Numbered from the stretch's first letter, positions 8,901 to 17,254 are shown. The stretch: 64,000 nt of DNA from Symbiodinium natans (GCA_905221605.1 CAJNDS010002416.1:1-64000); one strand, 5' to 3'. A program made the numbers and translations. Notes: generated from the letters alone by a model not told the origin.

Positions 8901-10331
8901 ACATGTAGTCCATAGACTGGATGCATGAAACATGTGCAAGAGCTCTTTGGCTTGGGGCCCGGACGGTTGTGCAGCGAAGTGCAACCAAGTTCAGCACTTA
9001 GCTGAAGGGGGTGACAGCCTTTAATAACTACAGTCTCAGAGCTTGTGGAGCTTGACTTCGCTCGTGGTACTAAGGCTCAAAGCACGGTGCGAGAAAACAG
9101 CTTTTGTAGTTTTATCTGGCCAATGCCAGCTTCTGCTTCAACGTTTTAGTGCAGAGGCTGGGTGCCAGTGTCTGACAGTTCCAAGGGCAACGTTGCCGGA
9201 TCTGGGCTCTTTGAGAGCTGGAGGCGCGACTTATCCATGTCGCCGAGGACGCAGAGTTTGTACGCGGGCGTGGAAGGTGGCTGAGTCTGGCTGAGTAGCA
9301 GAACGATGGAGATACACATCCAGGATTAAGGCATGCAGTTCAGTTCACGCATCTTCGACCTGCGGTGCAGGTTAGTCTGCTCTAAGCCCCAAACCCTAAA
9401 CCCTAAACCCTAAACCCCAAACCCTAAACCCTAAACCCTAAACCATAAACCCTAAACCCTAAACCCTAAACCCTAAACCCTAAACCCTAAACCCTAAACC
9501 CTAAACCCTAAACCCTAAACCCTAAGTTGTGGGTTCTCTGCCTCAAGAGATCGAACTCGGCCAATTTTTCGGGCCGAGGTCGTCGACATGCTCCCGGAAG
9601 AGGTGATCTGCAGTATCAAGGCAGCAGGAGGGCTACAGCAGATGTTGGGGGGTTTAGGGTTTAGGGTTTAGGGTTCAGGGTTCAGGGTTCAGGGTTCAAG
9701 GTTTAGGAATACTTACTAATACTATTCCCTCATGGTTCCAGTGTAGTTATACCAAATAACCCCCCCTACCTGTTTCTGTTTATAGTTTTGCTCGTTGCCC
9801 CAAGTTCCAAACCCTAGATAAGGCGTAGACGCCTTAAGCCAGCTTCCCTGAACCCGTCATCGCAAGACCCTTGTAATCACGCCACTGTGCCGCGGGACCT
9901 TTAGACCCCCCGGAATCTCCCGACCCCGGAAATCCCTAAACTTCTGAAAAACAAATTTCAAACTCAAGACCAAAGACTTAGTAGCCCAGCGGTACTACCC
10001 TTTTCCCTTTTTGGTTCAAGGATCCCAACCCACAAAAGGGTACCCTTATTTTAATATGGTTACTGGCCACCAAGCAGACCCGAACAGCCCCCTACAGTGC
10101 GGGCTAGCGGCTAGCGCCCCTGCAGCCCTCCATCTTCAACCCCGAAACCCTGAATCTGAGACCCTAAGCCCTAAGCCCTAAGCCCTAAGCCCTAAGCCCT
10201 AAGCCCTAAACCCTAAACCCTAAACCCTAAACCCTAAACCCTAAACCCTAAACCCTAACCTCCCGAGAACCCTTCTTTGGGAGGTGCCGGCGCCGGAGGG
10301 CGACTTTGAGTTCGTGCGCTCCTTCAAGCAG
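5889..10331 (+). CDS. XDH: Xanthine dehydrogenase/oxidase family, FAD-binding domain (partial gene, six exons)
   Basis: Six phase-0 exons (48, 57, 60, 45, 42 and 48 bases) join into 100 residues collinear with the FAD-binding domain of xanthine dehydrogenase, the molybdo-iron-sulfur flavoprotein that oxidises hypoxanthine and xanthine in purine breakdown. Diagnostic strings are LRWFASAQIRN, GNIATASPISDMNP, DFFKSYR and FVRSFKQ, in family order and spacing. Introns are 649, 738, 562, 1531 and 663 bases. Donors are GT, GC, GC, GT, GC, then GC after the last exon. All five internal acceptors are AG|GT, so these exons all start with Val. The Fe-S domains and the large molybdopterin domain were not found, so the gene is truncated, broken by the satellite block at 11 kb, or continues outside the window. 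Confidence 0.88.
5961..6530. repeat. XDH intron 1: G-strand tract at 5' side, C-strand tract at 3' side, one dispersed repeat
   Basis: GGGTTCA and GGGTTTA units occur at 5957-6017 and CCCTAAA-like units at 6405-6535, followed by a poly-C run. Between them lies a dispersed repeat (about 6199-6330) that recurs in intron 3. A 22-base island at 6133-6154 (ELDERVR) between CAG and GTGAGG could be a micro-exon but does not fit XDH. Confidence 0.7.
6199..6330. repeat. Dispersed repeat family A, copy 1 (palindromic core)
   Basis: Shares with 7608-7745 the ordered motifs CATGGTCCC, GGTTCTGATGT, GGGTATATAAGGGGTCCCC and AAGGGCC. The core AAGGGGTCCCCCCTT is near-palindromic. Both copies sit inside XDH introns. 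It could be a short non-autonomous transposable element; termini were not resolved. Confidence 0.6.
6586..6642 (+). CDS. XDH: XDH exon 2 (FAD-binding loop)
   Basis: Reads VAVLAGNIATASPISDMNP after TTCGAAG. GGN(I/L).TASPISD(L/M)NP is the hallmark of the XDH FAD-binding domain. The first Gly of the usual GGN is Ala here. A GC donor (GCAGAG) follows at 6643. Reading on past it gives a Ser/Cys-rich tail to a stop, unlike the family. Confidence 0.9.
6655..7378. repeat. XDH intron 2: TTTAGGGG/TTTAGGG array and (CCCTAAA)n array
   Basis: G-strand units, mostly the 8-bp TTTAGGGG, fill 6661-6900. A GGAGTTTA variant covers 7060-7190. A clean C-strand (CCCTAAA)n array runs from about 7205 to 7376, only four bases before exon 3. 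The opposed tracts are complementary within one transcript. Confidence 0.9.
7381..7440 (+). CDS. XDH: XDH exon 3
   Basis: Reads VLMALDASLLLASAGAEPRE, exactly 60 bases, after CCCTAGAG; the donor is GC (GCCTCG). It aligns with the NP(V/L)(L/W)MA...L...S.....R segment that follows ASPISD.NP in XDH. The acceptor is immediately preceded by the (CCCTAAA)n array. Confidence 0.87.
7471..7745. repeat. XDH intron 3 5' part: (TTTAGGG)n tract and dispersed repeat family A, copy 2
   Basis: A G-strand array at 7471-7593 begins 30 bases after the GC donor. It is followed by the second copy of the family A repeat (7608-7745), with CATGGTCCC, GGGTATATAAGGGGTCCCC and AAGGGCC. The remaining intron to 8002 is unique CA/AAC-rich sequence with only faint telomere remnants. 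Confidence 0.75.
8003..8047 (+). CDS. XDH: XDH exon 4
   Basis: Reads VKVTDFFKSYRAQPL after GGAACCAG; the donor is GT (GTGGAA). DFF.SYR corresponds to the conserved (D/E)FF.GYRKT motif of XDH. The frame also stays open downstream, but the next residues leave the family pattern. Confidence 0.85.
8048..9578. repeat. XDH intron 4: poly-C/telomere triplication, direct repeats, C-strand array
   Basis: At 1531 bases this is the longest XDH intron. At 8281-8675 a unit made of poly-C, TGTGGTGTG and TTTAGGG variants occurs three times. At 8700-8860 there are long G and C homopolymers and two copies of CACGGGTTTTGCCGAGGG-like sequence. A clean (CCCTAAA)n array fills 9387-9525, before exon 5. Homopolymers of 15-18 C or G here are likely to carry length errors. 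Confidence 0.75.
9043..9294 (+). CDS. Doubtful open frame inside XDH intron 4
   Basis: The frame reads TAFVVLSGQCQLLLQRFSAE and continues Cys-rich to a stop at 9295-9297. The string vaguely recalls a cyclic-nucleotide-binding fold, but there is no supporting motif. Its position between two confirmed XDH exons argues against a separate gene. It could be a nested or decayed fragment, or chance. Confidence 0.2.
   Translation: MWSLTSLVVLRLKARCEKTAFVVLSGQCQLLLQRFSAEAGCQCLTVPRATLPDLGSLRAGGATYPCRRGRRVCTRAWKVAESG
9579..9620 (+). CDS. XDH: XDH exon 5
   Basis: Reads VVDMLPEEVICSIK after GGGCCGAG; the donor is GC (GCAGCA). L.PEE(I/V)..SI is the conserved strand of the XDH FAD domain. At 14 codons this is the shortest confirmed exon. 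Confidence 0.85.
9648..10257. repeat. XDH intron 5: G-strand tract, unique middle with dispersed repeats, C-strand array
   Basis: TTTAGGG and TTCAGGG units lie at 9648-9708 and (CCCTAAG)n then (CCCTAAA)n at 10163-10257. The middle holds two short dispersed motifs: one near 9708-9770 (related to 19780) and one near 10003-10075 with AAAAGGGTACCCTTATT and ATGGTTACTGG (related to 44300 and 53320). Confidence 0.8.
10284..10331 (+). CDS. XDH: XDH exon 6 (last one found)
   Basis: Reads VPAPEGDFEFVRSFKQ after TTGGGAG. It matches IP....G.(Y/F)...FKQA in XDH, which continues ARR.DDIA. The next bases, GCATCC, give a GC donor after the Gln codon. I could not find the expected next exon (A-R-R-x-D-D-I-A) in the window. 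Confidence 0.86.
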
Positions 10332-10348
10332 GCATCCTTGGTTTGGGG

Positions 10349-11290
10349 GAGGGTTTAGGGTTTAGGGTTTAGGGTTTAGGGTTTAGGGTTTAGGGTTTAG
10401 GGTTTAGGGTTTAGGGTTTAGGGTTTAGGGTTTAGGGTTTAGGGTTTGGGGTTTCGGGTTTAGGGTTGGGGGTCTGGGGGTGGTGGTTTAGGTGTCTTGA
10501 GGGTTTACGGGCTTCAGAGGGCTTAGGGGGGCTTAGGGGGTTTGGGGGTTGAGGGGCTCTAGGGGGTTTAGTGGTTTGAGGCTTATTGGAGGGTTTAGGG
10601 GTTTGGGTTTTTTTTTTTGAGGGGTTGCCGGGTTTCGGGTTTAGGGGCGTTTTCGGGGTCTGGAGTTTGGGAGTTCAGGGGTTCAGCGGTGTTGGCGGTG
10701 TGGGGGTTTAGGGGTTTAGGACTTTTAGGAGCGTAGGGGCTTGAGAGGGTTTGGAGGGTTAGGGGGTTTAGTTTCTAGAGAAGGGTTTAGAGGGTTTGGG
10801 GGTTTAGGTTTTGGAGAAGGGTTTTTGCGGGTTTTGGTTTTAGGGGTTTAGGGGTTGGGGGCTTAGGGTTTCTTTCGGGTTTGGGGTTCAGGGGTTTAGG
10901 TGTTTTAGGGGTTTAGGGGCTTCAGGGGCTTGGGGGGTTGGAGGGTTGAGGGATTAAGGTGTTTGGGGCTTTGGGGTTTGGGGTTTGGGGGTTTAGGGGT
11001 TTAGGGGTTTGCGGGTTTCGGGGTTTGGGGGTTTTAGAGATTGGGGGGGCGGGGGGGGGGCGGGGGGGGGGGGGGGGGGGGGGTTTAGTGTCGGGTTTTG
11101 GGTTTAGGGGTTTGAGGGGTTGAGGGGATTCAGAAGTTTTAGGGGCTTAAGGGGTTTAGGGGCTTAGGCGGGGGGTGCTGGAGTGAATGTGGGGTTCAGG
11201 CTTTGGCTTAGAGCTTTACGAGCTGATGGGGCGAGAAGGGGGAGTGCTGGAGTGCATATATTTCAGGGTTTAGGGTTTAGAGTTTAGGGT
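10349..11290. repeat. G-strand telomere array and long degenerate G-strand variant field
   Basis: A clean (TTTAGGG)n array at 10349-10450 grades into about 840 bases of diverged GGGGTTTAG, GGGGCTTAG and GGGTTTGG units, ending with a long poly-G run at 11043-11083. All units keep the G-rich strand on +. No gene seen. Confidence 0.85.
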
Positions 11291-11441
11291 TTAGGGTTCA
11301 GTCACGAGGAGCACGTCTGTCCGCTGCCTTTCGATGGACCAAGCCCCAACTTCTTTTCAGGCAAGGTGCCAAAGCCCCACTTTGTTTGCGATATCTTTGG
11401 GAAGATGATGCTTGGCTCATCTTGTTTACGGGCTTGCGATA

Positions 11442-11545
11442 GGGGTCGGAATAACTACTAGGCATTCCCTTATGGCCCCTACATACTTCTACCACCGTAC
11501 CCCCCAAAGCCCTATTCTGACCATTAAGGCCTCCTACATTACTTG
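11442..11545. repeat. Dispersed repeat family B, copy 1
   Basis: The motif order GGGGTCGGAATA, TACT, CATTCCCTTATGG, CCAAAGCCCTATTCTGACC, ATTAAGGCC and TACATTAC is shared with 38011-38114 (the duplicate) and, more diverged, with 19770-19866. Part of it (TTAATAGG...TATATTACG) also resembles the hairpin element at 50421. Probably a short non-autonomous mobile element. Confidence 0.55.
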
Positions 11546-11597
11546 TTCTCTTAAACGCCGCCTTTGCAAAGGCTCGTTCGATCCCGGCTTTCCCGCA

Positions 11598-11706
11598 GCT
11601 AAGGCGTGTGTTCCAGTGGATCAGCTTTCTGGTGTTGGCCTCCCTCCGCCAAAGCGCGTCGGTACGCCCAGCACGCAGCATGGACGAAAAGGCCCATGAG
11701 ATTCAG
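11598..11706 (+). CDS. Candidate exon inside the duplicated block, unidentified hydrophobic segment
   Basis: After TCCCGCAG the frame reads LRRVFQWISFLVLASLRQSA then SVRPARSMDEKAHEIQAG. The first half could span a membrane and the second is charged. A telomere-like G-strand tract follows at 11712. A competing frame (KACVPVDQLSGVGLPPPKRV) is also open, so the frame is uncertain. An identical copy lies at 38167-38275. Confidence 0.35.
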
Positions 11707-12103
11707 GCCGGGGGTTTAGGGTTTAGGGTTTGGGGTTTAGGGTTTGGGGTTTAGGGTTTGGGGTTTGGGGTTTAGGGTTTGGGGTTTGGGGTTGGTTTGC
11801 CGCACATGTACGGGCGTGCTAGGTGCGCTCAGAGAAGAGCTCTCTGAGAACAGACTTGAAGGCTTTACGAAGTATAGATCTAAGAATTATTCAACATACA
11901 CCTTGGGCATAGCCCTTAAGGAAGAGGGGGTATGGCAAAATCCTTCCTTATATTCTTCTTGGGAGAACATTTTTTTTAGGTATTTTTTTTGTTTTTTTTT
12001 GGGTATTTTTTTGTTTTTCTTGTTCTTTACTTTGTCATTGTTTCTGCCTATGCTTTTCGCTTTCTGCCATTCGCTTCGCTTTTGTATTTGCTTGCGCTGT
12101 TGC

Positions 12104-12360
12104 TTTTGCTTTGCTTTTGCTTTTGCTTTTGCTTTTGCTTTTGCTTTTGCTTTTGCTTTTGCTTTTGCTTTTGCTTTTGCTTTTGCTTTTGCTGTATAGT
12201 ATATATAGAACACACTTTGTATTTGCTTTTGCTTCGCCTTTGCTTTTGCTTTTGCTGTTGCCATTGCTTTTGCTTTTGCTTCTACTTTTGCTTTTGCTTT
12301 TCCTGTTGCTCTTTCTTTTGTGTTTGCTCTTGCTTTTGCTTCTGCTTTTGCCTTCGCCTG
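12104..12360. repeat. Hexanucleotide (TTTTGC)n microsatellite
   Basis: About 15 uninterrupted TTTTGC units at 12104-12192 are followed by an interrupted, diverged stretch to about 12360. All three frames stay open on both strands (poly-Leu, FAFA, AKAK), which is an artefact of the repeat. Confidence 0.95.
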
Positions 12361-12711
12361 CTCTCTATTTGGTATACACAGAACATATAGAATAGATAGA
12401 ATATAGAATATGTAGAATATATAGAGTATATATAATATACACGATATACTATCTATGCGAAATGTACTATATATAAGAGCAAACTATACATGCTGCATAT
12501 ACTATATGTACTATATAATAAAAAACAAATACCACAAATATACTATAATGGGTACTGTGTGTGTGTGTAGTATGGAAAAATGTGTTTTCTTTTGACAGTA
12601 TGTATAGTATGGAGGATGCGTCTTTGACGGTGTAACATATATTAAGATACACCCTATGTGCCCTGCGCACCTGCTCGAAGTACTACTTGTAGCATTAGTA
12701 TTAAGAAGCTT
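12361..12711. other. AT-rich unique stretch with ATAGAATA repeats
   Basis: Short ATAGAATAT and ACTATATA motifs, a small (TG)n run near 12557, and no credible open frame. Confidence 0.6.
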
Positions 12712-12712
12712 G

Positions 12713-12779
<67 letters not shown>

Positions 12780-12780
12780 G

Positions 12781-12814
<34 letters not shown>

Positions 12815-13030
12815 ATACTACTAGTACTTCTGGTACTACTAGTACGACTTGTACTATTAGTACTACTAGTACTACAAGTACTACTCGTACGGCAAGTACG
12901 ACTAGTACGACTAGTACTTCTAGTATGACTAGTACCACTAGAATACTAGTACCACCAGTACTACTAGTACGTCTAGTACTAGTACTACTAGTACTCGTAT
13001 TTCTACGACGACGACGACGACCACCACCAC
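12712..13030. repeat. (TAC)n trinucleotide array grading into CTAGTAC repeats
   Basis: About 32 TAC units with one CGA interruption are followed by CTAGTACTA-type units to about 13000 and a (GAC)n/(ACC)n tail. Open frames (poly-Thr, poly-Leu, poly-Val) are artefacts. Confidence 0.95.
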
Positions 13031-14155
13031 ATGTGAGCAGGGTGTTTGCAAATGGGGGGGGGGGGGCTGCGCCCCTCCCCCAACCCACCCCGCTTCTTTT
13101 AAGTCGTACCAAGCTTGCTTCAAAGCCCAAGAAACTAGTTGAAAAACATCGTGAGCATTGTGTTTGCAAATGGGGGGGGCTGCGCCCCCCCCAACCCCCC
13201 CGCTTTTTTTAAGCCGTGCAGAGCGCGCTTCAAAGCCCAAGAAACTTGTTGACACCCATCATGTGAGCAGGGTGTTTGAAATGGGGGGCGCAGACCCCCC
13301 AACCCCCCCGCTTTTTTTAAGCCGTTCAAAGCCCAAGAAACTAGTTGAAAAACATCGTGTGAGCATTGTGTTTGCAAATGGGGGGGGCTGCCCCCCCCCC
13401 CACCCCCCCGCTTTTTTTTCAGCCGAAGCCCAAGAAACTGGTTGAAACCCATCATGTGAGCAGGGTGTTTGCAGAACCCCGCTTCTTTCAAGCTGTACCA
13501 AGCGTGCTTCAAAGCCCAAGAAACTAGTTGAAAAGCATCGTGTGAGCATTGTGTTTGCAAATGGGGGGGGCTGCGCCCCCCCCAACCCCCCCGCTTTTTT
13601 TTTAAGCCGTGCAGAGCGCGCTTCAAAGCCCAAGAAACTTGTTGACACCCATCATGTGAGCAGGGTGTTTGCAAATTGGGGGCGCAGACCCCCCAACCCC
13701 CCCCGCTTCTTTTAAGCCGTTCAAAGCCCAAGAAACTAGTTGAAAAACATCGTGTGAGCATTGTGTTTGCAAATGGGGGGGGCTGCGTCCCCCCCAGCCC
13801 CCCCGCTTTTTTTCAGCCGAAGCCCAAGAAACTAGTTGAAACCCATCATGTGAGCAGGGTGTTTGCAGATGGGGGGCACAGCCCCCCCAACCCCCCCCCC
13901 CCCCCGCTTCTTTTAAGCCGTACCAAGCGTGCTTCAAAGCCCAAGAAACTAGTTGAAAAGCATCGTGTGGCATTGTGTTTGCAAATGGGGGGGGCTGCGC
14001 CCCCCCCAACCCCCCCGCTTCTTTTTTAAGCCGTGCAGAGCGTGCTTCAAAGCCCAAGAGGTGTTTGCAAGTGGGGGTCCGCGCCCCCCCCCCACCCAAC
14101 CCCCCCCCGCTTCTTTTAAGCCATACCAAGCGTGCTTCAAAGCCCAAGAAACGAA
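13031..14155. repeat. GC-palindrome tandem repeat, ~112-bp units of two alternating types
   Basis: Each unit has TGTTTGCAAATGGGGGG, a CTGCGCCCCCC palindrome half, CCCCGCTT(C/T)TTTTAAGCC and TTCAAAGCCCAAGAAACTAG. Units alternate between a GAAAAACATCGTGTGAGCAT type and a GACACCCATCATGTGAGCAG type, so the higher-order period is about 220 bp. Some units lack the AGCGTGCTTC segment. About ten units are present here and more in the second copy. Confidence 0.93.
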
Positions 14156-14400
14156 GGAAATGTCAGGATATCTGTCCAAAATGTAAGGGAAATAGGGTTT
14201 TCCCCCTAGGAAAAACCAATGAAAACCTAAGGGAAATTACAGGAAATCCGTCCAAAATGTAACAAAAATAGGTTTTTCCCTTTGAAAAACCAACGAAAAC
14301 CTTAGGGAAATGACAGAAAATCCGTCCAAAATGTAAGGAAAGTAGGTTTTTCCTAGAGAAAACCAAGAAAATCGACCAAAAAAAAAAAAAGGCCCAAAAA
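14156..14400. repeat. Tandem ~85-bp repeat (CCGTCCAAAATGTAAG...) with A-rich end
   Basis: Three copies of a unit containing ATCCGTCCAAAATGTAAG, TTTTTCC and AAAACC(A/T)A end in poly-A runs. The same array ends the second copy of the block at 41345-41590. The antisense open frame is an artefact. Confidence 0.85.
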
Positions 14401-14520
14401 AAAAAAAAAAAAGACCCAAAAAAAAACTCCACCCATAAAGTATTTTGTTCATGCAAACCAAGCGAACTCATCCAACACACCTCCCAAATTGCACCTACTA
14501 AGCCCTGGACCCACCCCCTC

Positions 14521-14822
14521 ATCCTTAAACCCTAAACCCTAAACCCTAAACCCTGAACCCTAAACCCTAAACCCTAAACCCTAAGCCCTAAACCCTTAAC
14601 CCTAAACCCTAAACCCTCAAAGAGGAAGTTCAGGACCCTGCTTTGACCCCCAAAACTTCTCTACAATTTGCTTCATAAACCCTAAACTGTAAACCCTAAA
14701 CCCTAAACCCTAAACCCTCATCCTTAAACCCTAAACCCTAAACCCTAAACCCTAGACCCTAAACCCTAACCCCTACACCCTACACCCTACACCCTACATC
14801 CTACACCCTACACCCTACACCC
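14521..14822. repeat. C-strand telomere-like tract (CCCTAAA, CCCTACA)
   Basis: (CCCTAAA)n interrupted by about 80 bases of unique sequence, then (CCCTACA)n at 14770-14820, upstream of the next exon. Confidence 0.9.
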
Positions 14823-14870
14823 TTGTCAAAACCTTACACGGCGCGGAAAACCCTAAAAACACGAAGCCAG

Positions 14871-14946
14871 GTCCTGATGCGCGGCCCCCTGGCCATGTTC
14901 CTGGGGCCCTTGGTCATGCAGTTCTTGGAGCTTCGGCTTTTCAAGG
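14871..14946 (+). CDS. Candidate internal exon, unidentified
   Basis: After ACGAAGCCAG (AG|GT) the frame reads VLMRGPLAMFLGPLVMQFLE then LRLFK, and meets a GTTTGGGGTTTAGGG tract at 14947 that can act as donor. The segment is hydrophobic and GC-rich at third positions. It starts with Val, like the XDH exons, but is not XDH. Confidence 0.55.
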
Positions 14947-15640
14947 GTTTGGGGTTTAGGGTTTGGAGGGGCTTAGGGTTTCGGCTGTCTCTAAATGTAA
15001 GGAGGGCTGTCGCCCGCAGCCTGGCGCGCCCCGAGCCGACAATAAACAGGGTTGGGCGTACTTCTCTCGCTTTCGCTTTTGACCTAACTTTTGGAGAGCT
15101 GAGTGAGAGCACTGGAGGGGGCGGGGCTCACAAGGAGAACAAGAAGCACACGAAGCAACCACCTAGCTTTAGCTACCACGGGGGCCGCCCGCGCTGCCGA
15201 CCCGGGTGGGAAGCCAACATACAGGTCCCAAACGCGGCTCCTGGACGCATTTTTTTGGTGCCCTCATGGGAGTCCCCAAAAACGACCCCCCGAAATGACC
15301 CCGAAAAGAGTGCGCATCATGAGCATCAGCGGGTCGGGCCGCGGGTTTCGGAAGCGGCTGGGAGCTTCGAAAATGCAGCACCGCTGTAAACACTGTGGTT
15401 TTCGTGCGGTTATGGCCATTCCCGTGTCGAAGCTGCTACGAGCGCCTACGAGCTACCGAAGCATCGGGGCTGGAGCCGCTGATGGGGGGGGGGGGCAAGG
15501 GTGTGCATCATCCATCGAGGCTTTGTTTCTCCATTGGGAGCCTCGGGGCGAGCATCAGCAGCATCAGCCGTACCGGCTTGGGGTTTGGAGGAGGGTGTTT
15601 GGGCAAGCTTCAAGGAAGTAAACACGCCTTGAACACCCAC
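14947..15640 (+). other. Open region of uncertain coding status
   Basis: A 172-codon frame at 15103-15621 includes KRVRIMSISGSGRGFRKRLG and MQHRCKHCGFRAVMAIPVSK with a CxxC. A 188-codon frame overlaps it. GC is high and no repeats are present, so long frames can arise by chance. There is no recognised domain. Part may be exonic. Confidence 0.25.
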
Positions 15641-16094
15641 AGAGAAGAGCAAAACCACGCGTGCACGTCGCTCTTAGTGGCCAGAGAATCTGGTAGTTGA
15701 TCAGAAGGCCTGTTCCCCAACTAATTAAGTCTATGCTTCCCTTACCAACCCCCTAGGAGCCGAAATCGTTTCCCAGGAAGGCCTTCAGATCAACTCCCGG
15801 ATGGGCCCCACCCTGAAGCCAGTATTCCTGACGTGCGTCGCGCGAATGTGGCGCTCAGGCAGTCTGTTCCTTCAAGGCGAGCATAGAGTGTGAGGGTCGA
15901 ATGCTCACATGAGTGTTGGGTTCCTAGAATCCTAGAAAGGGTTCTTAAGCTAAGCTGCAAACCCTAACCCCAAAGCCTACTTGGGGTATTGCACCCTTGC
16001 ATGGCCCTATTTGAGCTGGAAGTGCAATTATAGTTGGGCTGATAAGCATCTCCCAAACCGATGTCTCAAGTTGCGCTGGAACCAGCTCCAACCC
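15641..16094. other. Unique sequence, no gene recognised
   Basis: Non-repetitive DNA without a sustained frame. Confidence 0.4.
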
Positions 16095-16392
16095 GAAATC
16101 CGAAACCCTATAAACCCTATAAACCCTATAAACCCTATAAACCCTATAAACCCTATAAACCCTATAAACCCTATAAACCCTATAAACCCTGTAAACCCTA
16201 TAAACCCTATATAAACCCTGTAAACCCTGTAAACCCTGTAAACCCTGTAAACCCTGTAAACCCTGTAAACCCTATAAACCCTATAAACCCTATAAACCCT
16301 ATAAACCCTATAAACCCTATAAACCCTGTAAACCCTGTAAACCCAATAAACCCAATAACCCCTAAACCTAAACCCTAAACCCTAAACCCTAA
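16095..16392. repeat. 9-bp telomere-variant array, CCCTATAAA and CCCTGTAAA
   Basis: About 28 units of CCCTATAAA with a central block of CCCTGTAAA. Because the unit is 9 bp, open frames (KPY, NPI) run through it. It grades into (CCCTAAA)n just before the next exon-like island. Confidence 0.95.
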
Positions 16393-16401
16393 AAGAGCAC
16401 C

Positions 16402-16466
16402 GCGTTGAGGAGCGGAGCCCAGACCGGGTGCCCGGCGCAGCGCAATCTCCGAGGCGCCGAGGGCCG
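16402..16466 (+). CDS. Possible exon between opposed telomere-like tracts
   Basis: A GC-rich island sits between the C-strand array and a TTTAGGGG array, with AG|G on the left and GTGGAG on the right. Two frames are possible (ERSPDRVPGAAQSPRRRG or GAQTGCPAQRNLRGAEGR). It is supported mainly by position. Confidence 0.3.
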
Positions 16467-16477
16467 GGTGGAGGGCG

Positions 16478-16576
16478 AGGGGTTTAGGGGTTTAGGGGTT
16501 TAGGGGTTTAGCGGTTTAGGGGTTTAGGGGTTTAGGGGTTTAGGGGTTTAGGGGTTTAGGGGTTTAGTGGCTTAGG
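16478..16576. repeat. 8-bp TTTAGGGG array
   Basis: About 12 units of TTTAGGGG with one TTTAGCGG. The extra G per unit distinguishes it from the 7-bp arrays. Confidence 0.95.
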
Positions 16577-16670
16577 GTTTAGGGGTTTGGGTTTTGGGAT
16601 GTTTTGGGTTTAGGGTTTAGGGTTGCAAATAGCCCTCGAAACATAGGGCTTCACCCCCCCGCGGTAGAAG

Positions 16671-16736
16671 GAGAATGGAGCTGCCAGATGGGGCTTACGA
16701 ACACCATTCTGCCCGAAACCCTTCGTCAAAGAGCCC
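16671..16736 (+). CDS. Candidate 22-codon phase-0 exon, unidentified
   Basis: Between GGTAGAAG and a GTAAAG donor the sequence reads ENGAARWGLRTPFCPKPFVK then EP, exactly 66 bases with AG|G at the acceptor. Both splice sites are good and the length is a multiple of three, as in the XDH exons. The next possible exon is at 16830. Confidence 0.5.
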
Positions 16737-16829
16737 GTAAAGCCTCAAAGTTCAGGGTAAAGGGTTTAGAGTTTTATGGGTTTAGGGTTGGTGGTTTAAT
16801 TGTCGATTGCGGTGCAGAGCCTCGTTGAG

Positions 16830-16880
16830 GTTGAGTCCCTCTGTCTGTCCCAAAATACGGATACCATGCCCGAATATACC
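16830..16880 (+). CDS. Possible exon VESLCLSQNTDTMPEYT
   Basis: After CGTTGAG (AG|GT) the frame reads VESLCLSQNTDTMPEYT before a (TTTAGGG)n tract at 16893. Phase 0 would continue from the 16736 exon. The 3' end is unclear. Confidence 0.3.
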
Positions 16881-16892
16881 CCCCCAAAAGGG

Positions 16893-17112
16893 TTTAGGGT
16901 TTAGGGTTTAGGGTTTAGGGTTTAGGGTTTAGGGTTTAGGGTTTAGGGTTTAGGGTGTAGGGTACTACAATCCTTGTTATAGGAGCCACAAAAAGGGTAT
17001 TTCGGAAACCTCGATATGCTTCATCTGCGAAGAGGCTCGTTCAACATCATGCCCATTCAATAAACCTCAAACCACACGGGTTTAGGGTTTGGGGTTTAGG
17101 GTTTAGGGTTTC
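16893..17112. repeat. G-strand telomere-like tracts
   Basis: (TTTAGGG)n at 16893-16965 and a shorter tract at 17078-17111 flank about 110 bases of unique DNA. Confidence 0.9.
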
Positions 17113-17157
17113 AAATTCGAAGCATTTTTCGAATTCTCGCTGTTTTGTTGTGCGACA

Positions 17158-17254
17158 ATGGACAGCTCAGCTGCTGTCGGATTTGCGACTTCGGGCGAGA
17201 AACGGAACGATGAGGCGTTTTGCGTGCAGAAGCTTCAAAAGCCTGCCGTTCCTG
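17158..17254 (+). CDS. Candidate first exon with ATG, unidentified
   Basis: ATG at 17158 opens MDSSAAVGFATSGEKRNDEA then FCVQKLQKPAVP and reaches a strong GTAAGG donor at 17255 in phase 1. The Ala/Ser-rich start could be the N-terminus of a cytosolic protein; there is no clear signal peptide. The antisense frame at 17111-17305 is its shadow. Continuation is probably at 17911 or at a short island around 17387-17417 that ends in GTAAGC. Confidence 0.45.

Larger units (their letters stand above)
11042..14375. repeat. Satellite block, copy A of a direct duplication (partner 37624-41565)
   Basis: From the poly-G run to the A-rich end this block is repeated in the same orientation 26,569 bases downstream, virtually identical over the first about 2 kb. 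The copies differ mainly in the number of ~112-bp units near 13.0-14.2 kb. Both copies contain the same exon-like island, (TTTTGC)n, an AT-rich stretch and (TAC)n. The second copy begins exactly at the N gap. Confidence 0.93.

Noticed and set aside
8635-8997. 120-codon antisense frame
   Set aside because: It spans poly-C/poly-G runs and telomere-like repeats inside an XDH intron, with no motif or splice support.
11887-13212. Long open frames of poly-Leu, poly-Thr, AKAK and FAFA type (and copies at 38.5-39.8 kb)
   Set aside because: They are translations of (TTTTGC)n and (TAC)n microsatellites, open in several frames on both strands, with no start context or unique sequence.
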